Shown here: positions 1 through 54,561 of the stretch, piece after piece
How positions within the stretch are numbered: the first letter of the stretch is position 1
How the letters are laid out: the number at the start of each line of letters is the position of its first letter
Assembly: GCA_003342895.1 (NCBI GenBank)
Contig: PTFA01000196.1
Coordinates: 1,762,700-1,826,699 of the forward strand
Length of the DNA stretch: 64,000 nt
Source: Casuarius casuarius
Lineage: Eukaryota > Chordata > Aves > Casuariiformes > Casuariidae
Reading direction: 5' to 3'
The notes under the pieces: generated by a model
The model's database searches: none
Seen by the model: only the letters and a program-made list of their open reading frames with translations
Told to the model about the DNA's origin: nothing
Made by a program: the position numbers and the translations under genes

Positions 1-1660
1 GGACCTTCCCAGTCACCTGGTTGCTCCCCTGAGGTCAGTTCTGCCTTGGCTTTGCTCCAGCCTATTTGGGGGGTTTAGTGGTTTTTATTCTCTGCTGACA
101 TCTCTGGTTGCCTATTTTTTTTCCAGGCTTTCCAAACCCTGCACTNGTTAAAATGCTTATTCATTTCAAAATACTGATTTTTGATTACAGGCTGAATAGA
201 ACCATTCCAGGCACAGCTGGNGAAAACAGTGATGTGAAATAGTTTGCTAAGCCCCTACCAGTTTTATAGATGAAGCGTTATAGATGTGGATCAAGGATGG
301 TTCGTACACCCTGTGCAGGAATTTGCCAATTAAAAATTTCCTGTGAAGCAAATTCTGCCACCTTCCTAGCTAGGCTGTTTCAAATTTTCACTGCTCTTAT
401 AGTTAGAAAACCCTTAATTAAAGCAGCATCTTTATAGAGTGTTTTCTTTAGTGTGTTATTTACAGCCCCTTACATTAAATTATAGCACACATTTAAACAC
501 CCCAAACACTCCTTAAAACAGAAACTCTGGCAACTGCAGTGTGCAGCAGGATCCAAGGAACAAACCTCCAAACTCTCCCGCATGTCTGCTGCCTTTTTCT
601 CGTTGGCACCATGCTATTCCTGGCTTTCTGGCTGCACTGTGTAGCATTAAAACCCACAGCAGGGTCTACTGCTTCCAAGAGTGTGTTTTTAGCTATGTTT
701 TACTGACGTTAATGTTTTTATCCTTGACTTTCGTGGAGCATGAGGGGTTTCCAGCAGTTTCTTGCAACTTTTTGCCATTGGGTAGATGTGGCCTCTTACA
801 GGCTCTTGCTATTGTTCTCTGCATCTTCAGACGTCCGCCGTGGTGCTTCAGCCAGCAGCCTGGCTTTTCTCCGTTCGCCTCAGCTGTATGTATCTCGAAG
901 GAATAAAAGGCCTCTGTGAGTCATGCGCTGGTTTAGAGATCGTGGCTAACATTTACAGTGTGTCTCGTTGCATAGGAATGTGCTTTAGTCAGCTGGACGA
1001 TATATTGTACCATGAAGTATGGCCAGACCTTGTTTTTGTTTCTCAATGAGTTATCCGATGGTGTACACACACTCAGGCTCACACTCGCTCAACACGCCCG
1101 TGCGGGGAAAATCCACGCGTATCACAGTGACCTGGTACTAGGAGCACTTTGTGCTTCCACTACTGCTCCGAACGGTCAGTGTTGCCTGGAGTCATTAACG
1201 TGTTTCCGATCTTGTCTCCCAGTGGCATCCTTTGTTCTTTAAGGACGAGAATAAAATCAATGACAATATTTCTTTTTNGCAGGTTCCTGCTGCTTTAAAG
1301 GTCCATAATCTAAATGACAGCAGTCACNATGTGCTTAACTCGTCTGTCTTACTACAGAAACAGCCTCCGTAGCACAGGAAGTGCTACAGGTGTCTGGCTG
1401 GGACAGTGCAAGCCTGGTCTCTGTCCTTGCACACACCGTGGCTCGAGGGATGAGGTCTCTGCTGTTAGGGGACCCTGCGGCACGTTCCCAGAGGATCAAG
1501 GCCGCCCAGGTGCTGATACAGCCTGCACCGGCTGTCTGNGAAGGAGCAGAGGGCCACGTGGAGCGTTTCAGTGCTGCCAGACGTCAGCTCTCCGCGTGTG
1601 GCTGACTGTGCACACCTCCAGGCTGCCTGGTCCCATGCCGCGACCTCCTCTCTCTTGCAG
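1..1660. other. Upstream flank: no confirmed gene, possible further 5' exon of ARHGEF18 near 1358-1600
   Basis: The first 1.3 kb holds only short open frames. From 1358, after a TCTTACTACAG acceptor-like motif, the + strand is open to 1605 and reads as plausible protein (VSGWDSASLVSVLAHTVARG and onward), in the same frame register (not spliced) as exon 1. No clear donor with matching phase is seen, and the N at 1541 falls in a TGN codon that could be a stop. Left unassigned. Confidence 0.3.
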
Positions 1661-1782
1661 GGTCCGAGGGCAAGCCATGCTTACGGGAATGCACTGACCG
1701 CAGTGCTGCTGCCTCGGAGTATCACACCCGAAAAACCTTCCTCCCATCCCTGATTGCTGAGAATGACTCCTTCTTCACCAGC

Positions 1783-1797
<15 letters not shown>
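1661..1797 (+). CDS. ARHGEF18: ARHGEF18 exon 1 of the long form: 5' UTR and first five codons, GC-type splice donor
   Basis: A strong acceptor (pyrimidine tract then TTGCAG, ending at 1660) opens this exon, so at least one more exon lies upstream. The ATG at 1783 has A at -3 and G at +4. The protein start MAEEK, joined to ED of the next exon, lines up with the acidic start MGDDQED that I recall for the human long form. The donor at 1798 is GC, in the context AAG|GCAAGT, the usual strong form of GC-AG introns. The frame is also open from the acceptor through the ATG, so translation could begin further upstream; the coding start is therefore less certain than the exon. Confidence 0.65.
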
Positions 1798-42888
<41,091 letters not shown>

Positions 42889-45800
42889 TTGTTTCCATTT
42901 AAAGATTAGTCTTTTGACATACTGTTTCAAGAACTCAGGCCCAAGTGTTCAACGTGACAGAGACCCGATGTGGATGTCTTTTCATCCCTGCCCCTTTAAT
43001 ACTAGCAAGGACCGGACCAGGATTACTGTTTTACTTTGTTGGCTTCTCTGCCAGCAGCTCAGAATGAGGACACAGTAGTAATAATTTGCTTTTAATTTCT
43101 CCAAACATGGAAATGTATTGATACATGGCAAGGATATATAAATTCAGAGCATATTAAAATGCTGCTATTTACTGTAATTTGCTCTCTTTGGTGAATCTAC
43201 GCTCTTTGTGGGCACCATCTTGTGAAGTAAACTGTTTTGATGTAATTGATGTTGAACCTCCCAGATTTTTTTATGTAAAAAATTTTAGTAGTAGGCCCCA
43301 AATGGCTGAAAATTTTTAAATCCATTATTACAGATACGTGGTCAGTGTAACGGATTATGCTAACTATGTTTCCATAACTAGTTGACTAGCAAGCCAGTCT
43401 CCTTACAGCCAGGTATGGCAACCATTGCGATACCCACTCACAGGAGCCAGACTAGCAACTCCGTTCCTTAGTGAGTCAGTGGAACACGTCTGATGGGCAG
43501 GTACAGTAGAAGAGAGAAGGTAAGCTGCTTGAGAGTCTTCAAGGGTCAGGAGCTCCACCTGCTTGTGGACATGAAGGGTTGGAAATGTGAAAATATGCAA
43601 CAGTAATGAAGAGTTGGACTAAATGCACATTTCTTTGGCCATCAACTTGCACTAGGGAATAACTATGTCCTTAGATACATACTGGGTAGTTGTCCGTGTT
43701 AGCGAGAGTGGTGCAGATTCCCAAGCAAAACTGATGAGTTGGTTCGGAATGAACTTAGAGACTTGCATTTTACTCCTTGCTGAAGACATAGGAAGTGTTC
43801 GAATGCAGGAATTTATTGTCTTGCTTAATCCCAAGTTTTCTGCATTTCTTGTTTGTCTGCTAGTTTGATGGGACATTACTCCAAGTATCAGAAGATAATA
43901 AAGCTGCTGTTACTGCAGAGACTTCTCTGCAACACTGTTAGGAATGAAGGGAATAAGAACTGTTTCTTAAAAAATGTACCATTAGCTAAACCTCCATTGG
44001 TTTGGCTGCTTAAAGCTAAACCAGCTTGGACACTTCTTATTAAATGGGTCAGTTCGTAATCATGAAATGGTGATGGTGTTAACATATTTCTGTTCAAAAG
44101 GCATTATGCCCCTTTGTAGTAATTTGCACAGTAATCTGGTGTATATTATTTCTGTGTGTCAGTTTTTATTAGTCACTTCACCTAAGGACATGTATTCCAG
44201 TACATGTTGAAGGAGGCCAGTCAGATACGTTGTGCACAGAAGAGGTTGTTTAGAGGGGATTGTTACAGAATGAGAGAAATCAGTATCTCAGACCTTAAAA
44301 ACACGGGTTAATACCTTTCAGAATATGAGTGATAATAGTTTTGTCATATCTTTAACCCTGGTTAAAGATTCCTTCTGTAGTGCTTCTTGGATTTAATGTT
44401 CATTTCTTTGTGAACTGATATTGGTGTAAACCTGAAGCAATGCTATCNAATTCAATGGAGTTGCAATGTTGTGAATGAGAGGAGACTCCAAACCATCTGA
44501 CTTTTTACTAGAACAAATTATCACTATTAAATAAGATACACTTGACTGTAATACCAAAGTATTGCTTTGGTAAATCATCAGTCTTGCAGAACTGATGCAG
44601 ATTATCAATGGTTAAATTTGCAAAATACAGTATGGTCACTATTGGGAACATAGTGATTTTTGTATTGTTGTGATATGGTGTTGATGATGGTTAGAACATA
44701 GTTCTACATCGTATTCATTTTTGCATTCCTAAATGTTAGGTTGAAATGGAGGGGAATTCTTCTTAAAAGAAAAATCAGTTCTGATCAAGCCNGCATGTAA
44801 GATCCAACAGCTTTATAGGAATGATTTTTCAGTCTGCTGATGTCGAGGCTCCAATCATCTGTGATACCCATGTATTTTCTTCCATAAACATACAGTGAAG
44901 CAGCAAGAATGCACAATATGTTCCTGCCTTTNTGCTGTGGTTTGGGCCACTCCTAGTGAAAATGCTATGTCCCCATTTCCTTCGATTACCAGGTTTTTAG
45001 GATTTGTAGCCTGAAGTTAAGTTGAATGAGTGGAATGAACTCATGTCCTGAGCCTCAGCCAAGAAGCGAGGTCTCCATTGGCTGTTCAGAGGATTTAAAT
45101 CAATTTTTAGAAACATTTATTTGGTTTAATTTTGTGTCTGCCCCCAAAGTATGGGAGAAAGACTTGTATGGACTGAGGAGGTTTATTTGGCTGCTTTTTT
45201 CTTCTTCCTCCGTACAGTGAACAAAGTCAGATACCGAACAGTGGCATCTGGAAAATATTATGTCTGCAGTGAGGTCTCATTTCTTTTAGTATGTTTGAAC
45301 TTAAGTATAACTATTTTAATCCTCGTTGTCAGCAGTGCTTCAAATAAGTTGTTACGACGACTAGCAAAAGGACGCAGGATGCTTACAGGCTAGGCTGTTG
45401 GCTCAGCATCACAAAATCTCCTTGGAATATGGATCTTCATTCTGTAACTGAGAAATTACCTTATCGCCTGTCCTCAATACACATCTCTAGCCGCAGCTAG
45501 TGCTATGACAGCTGTTTGCACCTTGAATAGAGACTGGATCTCCATCCACTCATAGTCCCTTGGGTCAAAATCNTTATGTGCCATACTAGCTATTGATGTG
45601 GCTTCCTGTACAGTACCCAGCTAGGGAGAGGCTTTAGAATTAGCAAATGCTGTGATATCTCCTTATTAGTGCAATGACAGACCAGAGTGTGGTAAAATTA
45701 TTTATAGAAAGCGGAGGGAAGCAAGTGAAAGACTTTATTTAAATGAAAAATGTGTCATCTCTTCACTTTTGCAAAGTTTAATCTGTCAAATTGTCATTAA

Positions 45801-47475
45801 ATCACTCCAGTTGAGTGAGCTAGTTTTGGATTCTTAACTCTGATTTGAAGCAAAATTATCTGCTGAAGCAGATTAGATTACAAAATACTGCTGTGTCCTG
45901 GGCTAAGTGACCTGCTTTTGCTTGTCAGTAAAATCCTTTCCATTTGACCTTTTGGTTACTTAAAATAAAAGTTTGCTTCTAACTGATGTCAAAGGATTAG
46001 ACAGTTCAAAATTCTGTGCCTCCCAGGTGCTTTTTGGCTTTTTTTCTGAGCTGGGGTGTGGAGGAAATTAGAGCACANGCTTTGAACTGCCTTTTTCTTT
46101 GCTTTGTGTCACAGCCTTAAAATTATGATTGTATTTAATATTGTGATGTTGAAATATAGAGACTNTGGTTTTGATCTTCAATTTTAAACTCTGGTGTAAA
46201 GGATGCTTCCTCTATTCCTTCCCATTCAGACTATAGTCGTTTTGTCTTTCAGACTGAAGATCCCTCCATATTCAGTAGTATTGAGCACATCTGCCCTGTG
46301 TGTANTGTAAATGCTCTCCTAGTTTTTAAATGTACTATCTGTGGATTGTCGTCGTGGCATGTTCCAAAAATTGAAATTGCTCATCATTCCCCAGTGTGAG
46401 GCAAAAGAATTGGTATTTCTAGAGATGCTTGCTCACTAAGGTAATAGCATTCCTGCAAAGGTAGGAGTAATTCTAAATAATTTGCTGGCAGTTTTGTCTT
46501 TCTGCGTAGTAGTCAGATGATCCTGCATTCATGGAACTTGGTGTTTGCCATTTGCATTTGCAATGAAAGTCGAAAATTAGACTAGCCAAGGTTTAAAAAT
46601 ACATGTTTAGTTTAACTTCTACATTCAATCCTTCAGAATTGGAGCGAAGGCTCCCCTGGTGCTGCTCAGTGGTGTCCCTGTGTGTTGTGCCCCTGTAAAA
46701 GGGAACTTGGAACGTTTTGTTGTCTTCCCCAGCAGTTCTCGCATGTACAAGAAAGGTGGTCTTGGCAACAGGTTTACGTATTTGTTCTCCTTGCATAACC
46801 TTCTTGTTGAATAAGTAAAAGAAAAGCCTTCCCCCTGCGCCTTCAAGGCCAAACCCAACATCTTTGTGACCACTGACGGCTCTTCATCACTTACCATCAG
46901 CGTGTTATATGTCAAATACCACTTGTGCCATGTTTATAAATCAGTGTTTTATATTTTTGTACTGAAAGAAATTGGAGCACTTTAGAAGAGTTTATTTCAA
47001 ATTCCACTTCTGTTTTACCTGGAAGGAAATCTTTCGTGGAAGGAAATCCTGTTGGTGTAATTGCGTGCATCTCACCCAGAGCTGTGAACTCTCTTGATGC
47101 TGTTTAGTCTTAGGTCTGGTTTCTAGGCCCACCTTGCACTGTAAAGATTTAATAAATAATCATGGTTCGTGGTTAAATTGAGCATTTTGTTGGGGAAGCG
47201 TTTTGTTTTTTGTTAGGATGTAAACATTGTAAATAGTTCCTTTACTGTTGATACTCAATAGCAACATCTTTGTAGTCCTTATTTTATTTGTAAAGTTGAT
47301 GGTTAAATGTTAATATTCTGTTGAATTGTGCACTCTTGATTAATTGTAAACTTGATCTTAGCACACCAAATGATGATTTTTACAATGATTGCAATGTTTC
47401 TCCACTGAAGGATTTCAGAGCTGCAATAGGACTGAAACCAACTTCTAGCAATAAAAAAAAAAAAGTTAAAAACTG
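42889..47475 (+). other. ARHGEF18: ARHGEF18 long 3' UTR (inferred extent)
   Basis: AT-rich sequence with no supportable exon follows the stop codon. Poly(A) signals occur near 45965 (AATAAA before AGTTTGC), 47148 (TTTAATAAATAATC) and 47452 (AGCAATAAA followed by an A-run and then a T-rich stretch). The last is the best distal end. A Pumilio-type TGTAAATA lies at 47228-47235. The true end needs transcript data; a shorter UTR ending near 46 kb is possible. Confidence 0.5.
47449..47475 (+). terminator. Candidate distal poly(A) signal of ARHGEF18
   Basis: AATAAA at about 47452-47457 is followed by an A-rich run and a T-rich downstream element (from about 47490). It is the last such signal before the sequence changes character to a GC-middling intergenic region. 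Confidence 0.45.
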
Positions 47476-50400
47476 ACTGCCTTAATAGATCTTTTTTTTT
47501 TTCTATTTGGACTAAAGATCAAAGCAGCATTTCTCATGTGCTTCTCATTTTCTGCCCTGGACAGAAATAACCTGCCATATGAACAAAACTGACAGTTTTC
47601 CAGAGAAGAGGACTGCGTAGGATGAATTAAGTGGAGGGTACTAATAATTGCAGACTTTGCCAAAGAGGTGAGCACTCTAGAAAAAATCAGCTGGTCTCAA
47701 AGTGACTGAACACNGCATACGAGTGAAGGAGTGAGCTGAGCAAAGTTGCTTATATTGGCAGACAGGTACTTTGCATGGGGCCGGTCTGAGACGTGCCTGA
47801 CTCTGTCCCAGACAGTATCAGTTCCCATTTGGAACACGTATAACAAAAATAGAAGCTTTCTGCCTAGTGCTTGTGTCAGCTTGGCAGCCCTCGCTCTCAC
47901 TGCTGTCCCACAGCCTCTGGTTGGTGCAGTGCTCCCCAGCCCCAGAGTGGGCACGTTGCATTTCCTAGTGAAATCCTCATTTGTGGCTTGCTAACAAGCT
48001 AGCCCAAACACTGTAACCTCAGATAGTTCTGGAGAGTAGAGCAGATGCAGAACCAGCGCAAGAGTGGGAGAACCAGGACTTGGATAGACGTCCTCAAAGG
48101 ACGAGGTGCAATTTTTTTAACATCGTCGCAATCCTGTGCTGGAACCAGTGTTGAGGAAGACCCTCAGCCCGTTCTGGCTGGGTCGATGCCAATGGCGCAG
48201 TCTGAATCGATTTGCGCAGTGATACGTACATCAAAGCCTCTTTGAAGGATCCAGGCTCTTTGTGCACAGGAGTCAGAGGCTGAGAAATGCAGACTGTATT
48301 CTGCTGAAATGCTGTTGGCATCTGTGTTGCAGCACAAGCTGGAACTCTGAATTGGAAATAGATGTTTTTCTAGTTTTCCAGTGTATGTAAATAACAAAAC
48401 TTACTTCTAGGGACACTAGTGTTTACAATATGACTTTGTTCTTTATAGGAAGCAAGACTGATGTTTTAGAGAATGGATTTTTAAACTGTGTGTGTAAAAG
48501 TTTTTATTTGCACTTCCTNTAAGAGAAGATGTCTTAAATCTACATGCTCCTGCTTGCTGTTCAGCTTCCATGGAGCTGAGCTGCAGTGGCCACTGGAGGT
48601 CACTACCTCTGTGCACTTCCAGATCTCTCTATCTTTGTGGCTAGAAAGAGGGAAATAATTCTTCATGTGTGTTTCTAGATANTGTTCTGCAACAGGAAAT
48701 GGAATCAAAGTGACTTCACGGGGACAGCNGAAAGGGACAGTCTGCAGCTGGAGTTAAAAGGTAGCACTTCCAGAGCAGCGGACTTTTTTCTAGTTGCACT
48801 GTACTCTCCTGCAGCCGTAATCCTGCCTCAGACCAATTGGAAGAGTTTCTGAGAAAGGCAGAAGAGCCTGGATCAGGCTCGACCAGGGAGTAATGTGGCT
48901 AAGAGGTATCTCTGCAGTGCAGATTCCCAGCTCGGCGCTGATAACTGTCCAGCTGCAACAGCCCAGAGCTCCACAGGGGCAAGTNTAATTCTCGGGCAGA
49001 ATTTGCATTTGTTAGGAGCTTGGTACTGTTGCAGCCATCAGTGCTCAGACTAGCGTGGGTGTATCTGTGTTATGCTTCAGTTCTTGCTGCAACAGCAATG
49101 TAGACATTCCTCTGGTGTCATCTTGGCTGACAATATCCTTGCTGACGCTGTCACTCTGATGCGCGCTCNCCGTTTGTCGCAACGAGGGTGTGATTTTTGG
49201 GACGGCTGGCGGCGTGTTCATAGCTGTTACTTGCTTGCACCAGTGTTCNAGCAGCTCCACCCTGCCTTGTCTCATTTAAAATCTGCAGATAATTAACCCG
49301 AAACCCAAACCACATTCCTTCTATTCGGATGAATCATTCCGAGGCCATAGGCAATGGCCAGCTTTATGCTAAACCTTCCTCTTTCATGTGGGTGAGGAAT
49401 GGNGGATGGTTCCCATACGCGCATCTGAGATTCATTGGCAAGCCAGATGCTTGAGGACAAACACGCACAACAAATATTGGCTCCGTAGTGCGCTTTGACA
49501 GCAGGAACGTGCTGGTTTTTGCCTTTTCCCTTTCCTCACCCCTGTGACTCAAATCCGGTCTAATTTCTCATGCCAGAGATGGGGCCAGGCCAAGGCTCAA
49601 CAGAGAAGGGATGTGGGGCCTGTCCTTGTGTAATGCCTACGTTGTTTGCTGCTTCTGGGCCCATGGGATCTGGCAGGGGATAAAAGCNGAACTGCCTTAG
49701 AGCTGGCAGCATTGGAGCATGAGACGCATGGTCCCTAGCTCTGGTACGGAGTTACATGCACGGGAGACTTGAACGAGGTAGGGATTGCTTTGTTGCAGAG
49801 GTACGAGTACAGAGGAGCAGGGAAAATCCTCGCTGAGCAGCATAACGTGGATGTGCCCTTCCCGTGCCCAAGCAGCAGCTGGTTCCTTGTCATTGAATGG
49901 AGCATAGTGTGCTGACAGACCTGGAGTCATCCCAGAGCTGCATGTGGTGCACAGACCTTTCAGGGGATTTCAGACAGGTAGATGTATAATGCTCTTTTCC
50001 CTTCTCGAACATCTGAATTCATGGGCAAAATGACACCGTATGCACTGTACGGTGCTTTGTTTTCCTTGTGCCGCCATGGCTTGTCACTGAAACCCAGCTA
50101 CGTATGCCCCGCTTCTTTGCTAGCTGCNTGGTGGGAGCACCACAGGGCACCTGAATGATCCATATCTACCCTAAGCCGGAAAAGGTAATGTCTCAGTTTA
50201 CATTGTGCTGCTTTTTGCAATTAACAGCTCCGGCCTTCCCCAACGGAGAAGGGAGAAAGACTGTGCTGCCCTCACACGCTGGTGGCGGGGCCTGCTGAGC
50301 TGAGCGCAGCCGGAGATCCAAGAAGCCGTGNCTAGGTAATGCTCTCAGTTTTCCTCTCTGTCTTGCTGGGGTTGTTCTTCGCAGGGAAGACTTCGGAGCA

Positions 50401-52975
50401 ACTGCGGTGTTACAGCCTGGCAGCTGGGTAGTACCTGCTGCTTCCCACCNGTTTCCCTGCTTCGGTGCTCCCAGGCGTCTCTGCGCTAGTAAGGACAGTG
50501 CTGTGTCAGCAACTGGCTGCGGGGTCTCAGCTGCCACTGAATTAGGTGCTCTTCAGATGTAGGAATAAGAGTGCAAGGAGCTGGGCAGGTGCGTGAGCTT
50601 AGCCAGGGGCACGTAAGAACCGCCAGAGCAGCCCTCGGGGCTGCGAAGCGTTTCTGCCTCTAGCCCCCTGCGAACGCCAGGGCTGGCCGCGTCTCGTGGC
50701 CAGCAGGGAGGTGGGTCGGTCTGTCCGACNCTCCGAGTTTTTTGTGGGGTTTGCAGGCTTTCTACGAGAGGAGGAGCACCCCCATGGAAAAGTGATGTCA
50801 TGCTGGGATTTTGGCTTTGAGCCTAGCGGTGCCTGGGAGAACCTCTGCCGGCCCAGCGGGAGGACACGGGAAGCTGTCTGACTGCACACACTCCTGTGCC
50901 TCAGGTCCGGGTGCAGACAGCCAGTGCAGGGCGTGCTTAGACGCCGCTTGATAAGAAGCGGTTACATCAGTTAGAGCCTGTTTCCCTTTGTCTGCCGAAG
51001 GAACGGTCCTTCTCTGTTGCGACCCAGCCCACGGGAGGCTGCACTGGTGCTAAGCGCNGGGACTCCAGTCCGTGCGGATATGGGAGTCGCGTCCAATTCA
51101 CTGTGTCACTGTCTGGATGATTGGTGAAATCAAACCCAGACCTTATCGCCCACTGGATATGGGAATCTACTGGCTGGGGAGAGACGAATACGCTTCCATG
51201 GGNATGGAGGCACTGAGAGTTGTTTTCCTGCATAAGCAGGAGACCCTTTGGTCTGAGCTATGTTGAGAGTCCAAGTGGATGGTATTAATTCGGGAGGACT
51301 TCTGTCCCAGTAAACAAATTCCCCCCTAAACCAAATTTATCTGCAGCTCAGTCAGCCTAAAACTTCTGGCCTCAGCACTGAGGCAGTGATTGGATCAACA
51401 CACAGAAACGTCTGACTGGGAAAACAGGTCCGTGCCGTGCGCTGCTGGGACCGAAGTGAAGCATGCGAGAGAAAAAGGTGTCTGGTTTTCCCCAGCAGTG
51501 CTCTCCGCAGCCCTGGGAGCTGGCTGCTGCTAGAGAGGTGGAGCTGCAGAGACGGGACAGGGCTTTCTGCCAGATGAGGGGAGGATGAAGGCAATAAAAA
51601 GCAGCTCTTTGCTGCCAGGAGTGGGGAGCCATTGCAGAGCTCAACCCAGGTGTGCTGCTTTTTGAGCGCTGGTTTTCCCTGAGAGGCAGTTAGCAATAAT
51701 AATAGTTTGCACTGAGGAAACAATTCACTGATACTTGCAAAGGCTTCAGCAGAAGGGACACCCNCTCCCCCACCACTGCTGACAATGCCGCGAGCAGGGC
51801 TCAGATAACACCCCAGCGCCAGGAGCAGGAGGCAGACAGAGACCTGATGTTGCTAGAAGCAACTTTGTCCCTGGTGCAAAAGCCGGATGTGGCTGGGAGC
51901 CAGCGTTTATTGCTTGGCAGCACAAACAAAACAGCTGCTGCTCAAATGGCCATGAGTGAAACCTCAGCTCTTCTGGCTTGCTGGGCAAAGTTGGACTTTG
52001 TCCGATCCTCAAGATTAGCCGTAGATTTAAAAAAGGAGAAGCAGCTTCCTGTTAAGTAACAGGGATAAAGGCGCTTCCTGCTGGCTTCTCGTCCCAGCTC
52101 CGTCCTGTCCTGTCACCCTCCCCTTGGCCGCAGACGACGAGCATGCGAGGCCCAGCCAAGCGGCTGCGGAGGCGGGCTGGGGGCTGCCCCGAGCTCCGGC
52201 TGTTGCGTGCGGGGTTGCAGGTTCAGTGTGCAGTGCAAGCCGGGGGCTCCTCTCCCTGCAGCCTCTTGAATGAGCCTCTNGCTGGGCTCAGCAGGCGATG
52301 GAGAGGAGGCACAGCGAGGGTGACTGGGGAAGAGGCCCAGCCTGGGGCTGAAAATGGCAGAGGCATCAGAAAATGGGATGGAAAAGTCATTGTATCTGCT
52401 TCGGCCACCACCAACAGGGCAGCTTCCTTCCTTCCAGTCTTGCCAGTTCTTGCCTTTNCTGGTAGCTGGGAAAGGTTGTGACATTGGTTTCTTTAACTCA
52501 GTCTGAAAATGAATAATGGATCGCACCTAAACCATGTTTTCTGTGGCCAGACATTTGATTGCACCTTGGGTGTCTGTTTCTTCTGACTCCTCCCTTTAAT
52601 GGAGCTGTTCTTTCCTAACTGCTGTCCCCATCTTATCACTTGCAGCAGGGCCAGGAGCACACAGCCCTCTAGGAGAGAAGTAGCAGCTCTTTTCTCCGTT
52701 CCTTTTGGCAATGAGGAAAACAGTCCTGTGGAAGACGGGTAAGGGCTGAGAATGGCTTATGAGAAACAGGTTTGTNTGTCTTTCAAAGCAAGAAGGCAAT
52801 ACGGCATCTGAGCTTGCCGTGAGCGCCGTTACGAAGGTAGAGGAAGATCCGAGCCCCTCCTCGTGCAGATTAAGGTTTGGACTCCGCAGCAGGGAATGCT
52901 CTTCACTGCTGCTGCTAAACATTATCTTGAGTGTGGGCTGGGAGAATTTGCAGCTTAAGCATACAGAACAGGCAA
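47476..52975. other. Intergenic region between two convergent genes, no gene recognised
   Basis: About 5.5 kb between the ARHGEF18 and ENC3 3' ends. It contains only short open frames on both strands with no splice-consistent or family-like content, no tRNA or rRNA, and no repeat I can name. A lncRNA or distal regulatory elements cannot be excluded from sequence alone. Confidence 0.5.
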
Positions 52976-54561
52976 GGCACATGGCAGATTTTATTCAGAT
53001 TTATTGAAGCAGCTCCAGGCTGAATAATAAACACACACAACTGCTGTATAAAAAATATACAGAACCAGCCGATGGGCAAGTAACTGTCAAGTGTTAAGAC
53101 ATTTCAGGCAACTGCCTCTGGTGCTGACTGCATTCCAAGTCACAGACACGCAGACAGCAGCACAGCCCAGAGCCTGCTGCCAGTTAGGAGCTTCCTTTGT
53201 TCTTTCTAGTAAATATAATTCAAAGCAAAATATTAAATAAAAGAACTAAAAAGTATTCCTCTGGCTCCCGCTCTGAGATCACATGCGTTAGGAGAAAACT
53301 TGGAAACCTCTTGCCATCTCAAGGGACAGCACAAGCTGCCAGTCCAAGGGGGTCTCTCCAAGCTCCCCCCCACCCCATTCCAAAGCGGTTCAAAGCCAAA
53401 GCTGTGTTGCCTTGAGCCCTTCTGAGGCTGATAAATCCATGCAGCATCCAGTCTTGGGAGTTCACAGACCTGCTAGGTGGAAGGGAGGCACTCCCGCTGC
53501 CCATGTCTTCTGTCCGGATCCTTGGTGAAGCAAGACACTAGCAAAATCAGAGGTGAAACCTGTAGTGCAGAAGAGTATTATGAATAGTGTGCCTTAAACC
53601 CCACTCCCTGGGCCTCGAAGCTAACAGAGAATTCTGTTATCATACTTGTTTCCCTCTACTTTGCTTTGTGTATTAAGCCAGGAATTTTCTATAGGCATTA
53701 CAGAATGTTTTATTGCATCAAATTCATTTGGGTACCAGATCTCTCGCAAGGGAAAAAGAATAAACCTCCTGGGATCTGTGATTCACTGGCATCTTTTCTG
53801 CCAAGAGTCTCTAGAAAGGTTTAATTTCAGCTGCAAACTTTTAAAAAATTACTTGCTGTGTAGCAGAAAAGACATGGCATGAAGGGGACCAGGGAATAAT
53901 TAAAGTGGAGAAACCCTGTGTTTATATGTAGACAGGGCTTGTCTTAAAAATGCAATTACATACCATTCTGGGACTAAATCCCAGCTATAATTCTGTCCTG
54001 GCACCAGCTCATAGCCCTCATGTCCCACAAGACAGTGGCTGCTATTTGGGTGCCGCTAGCAGATTAAGTGTGGCACCAGGAGGAGAAGGCTGTGCTAAAA
54101 GCAGCAGCCGGTCCCCCGTGGCACCACGTGGTATCTCCTCTGAGCTCCTGCAGACAGGCTGCGTGATAATGTCTTGATCGGCTTGACGAGCTTTCTGCAC
54201 CGAGGACACCCAATCCGACGCTCAGAGAGCATTCCCCAAGATCCACGCATAGGCCGAGACTCGGTGGAAGGGCTGGGACGTTAGGTTATATGTTCTGTTA
54301 TTTATACTGATCTTCTCCCGACAGCATTTGAGCACCTACAGACACTTCTGCAGGGTTTTAGGTATCAAACCATTAGCCTGGAAGCACGTTTCTGGAGCTG
54401 ATGTTTGCACAGGGCTGTTCGCTAGGACAGCTCCAGCTGGGATCCACGTACANCTGCTCCTCAGGGTTTAACCCTTGCGCAGCACAGCGTTTCAGAGGAC
54501 AGAGCTCTGGGCTGATGCGCGACTACCTACCTGCCAGGTTCGTTGACTGCGATGCCGTGGC
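52976..54561 (-). other. ENC3: ENC3 3' UTR (inferred) with two poly(A) signals
   Basis: Downstream of the stop codon on the minus strand the sequence is moderately AT-rich and without coding signal. Two AATAAA signals lie close together (TTTATT on the + strand at 53000-53005 and 52990-52995), giving a 3' UTR of about 1.6 kb. ENC1-family genes usually have long 3' UTRs. Confidence 0.6.

Noticed and set aside
1381..1605. Possible AKAP13-like RII-binding helix in the upstream open frame
   Set aside because: The hydrophobic spacing does not fit the PKA-RII helix pattern, no donor is clear and an N may hide a stop.
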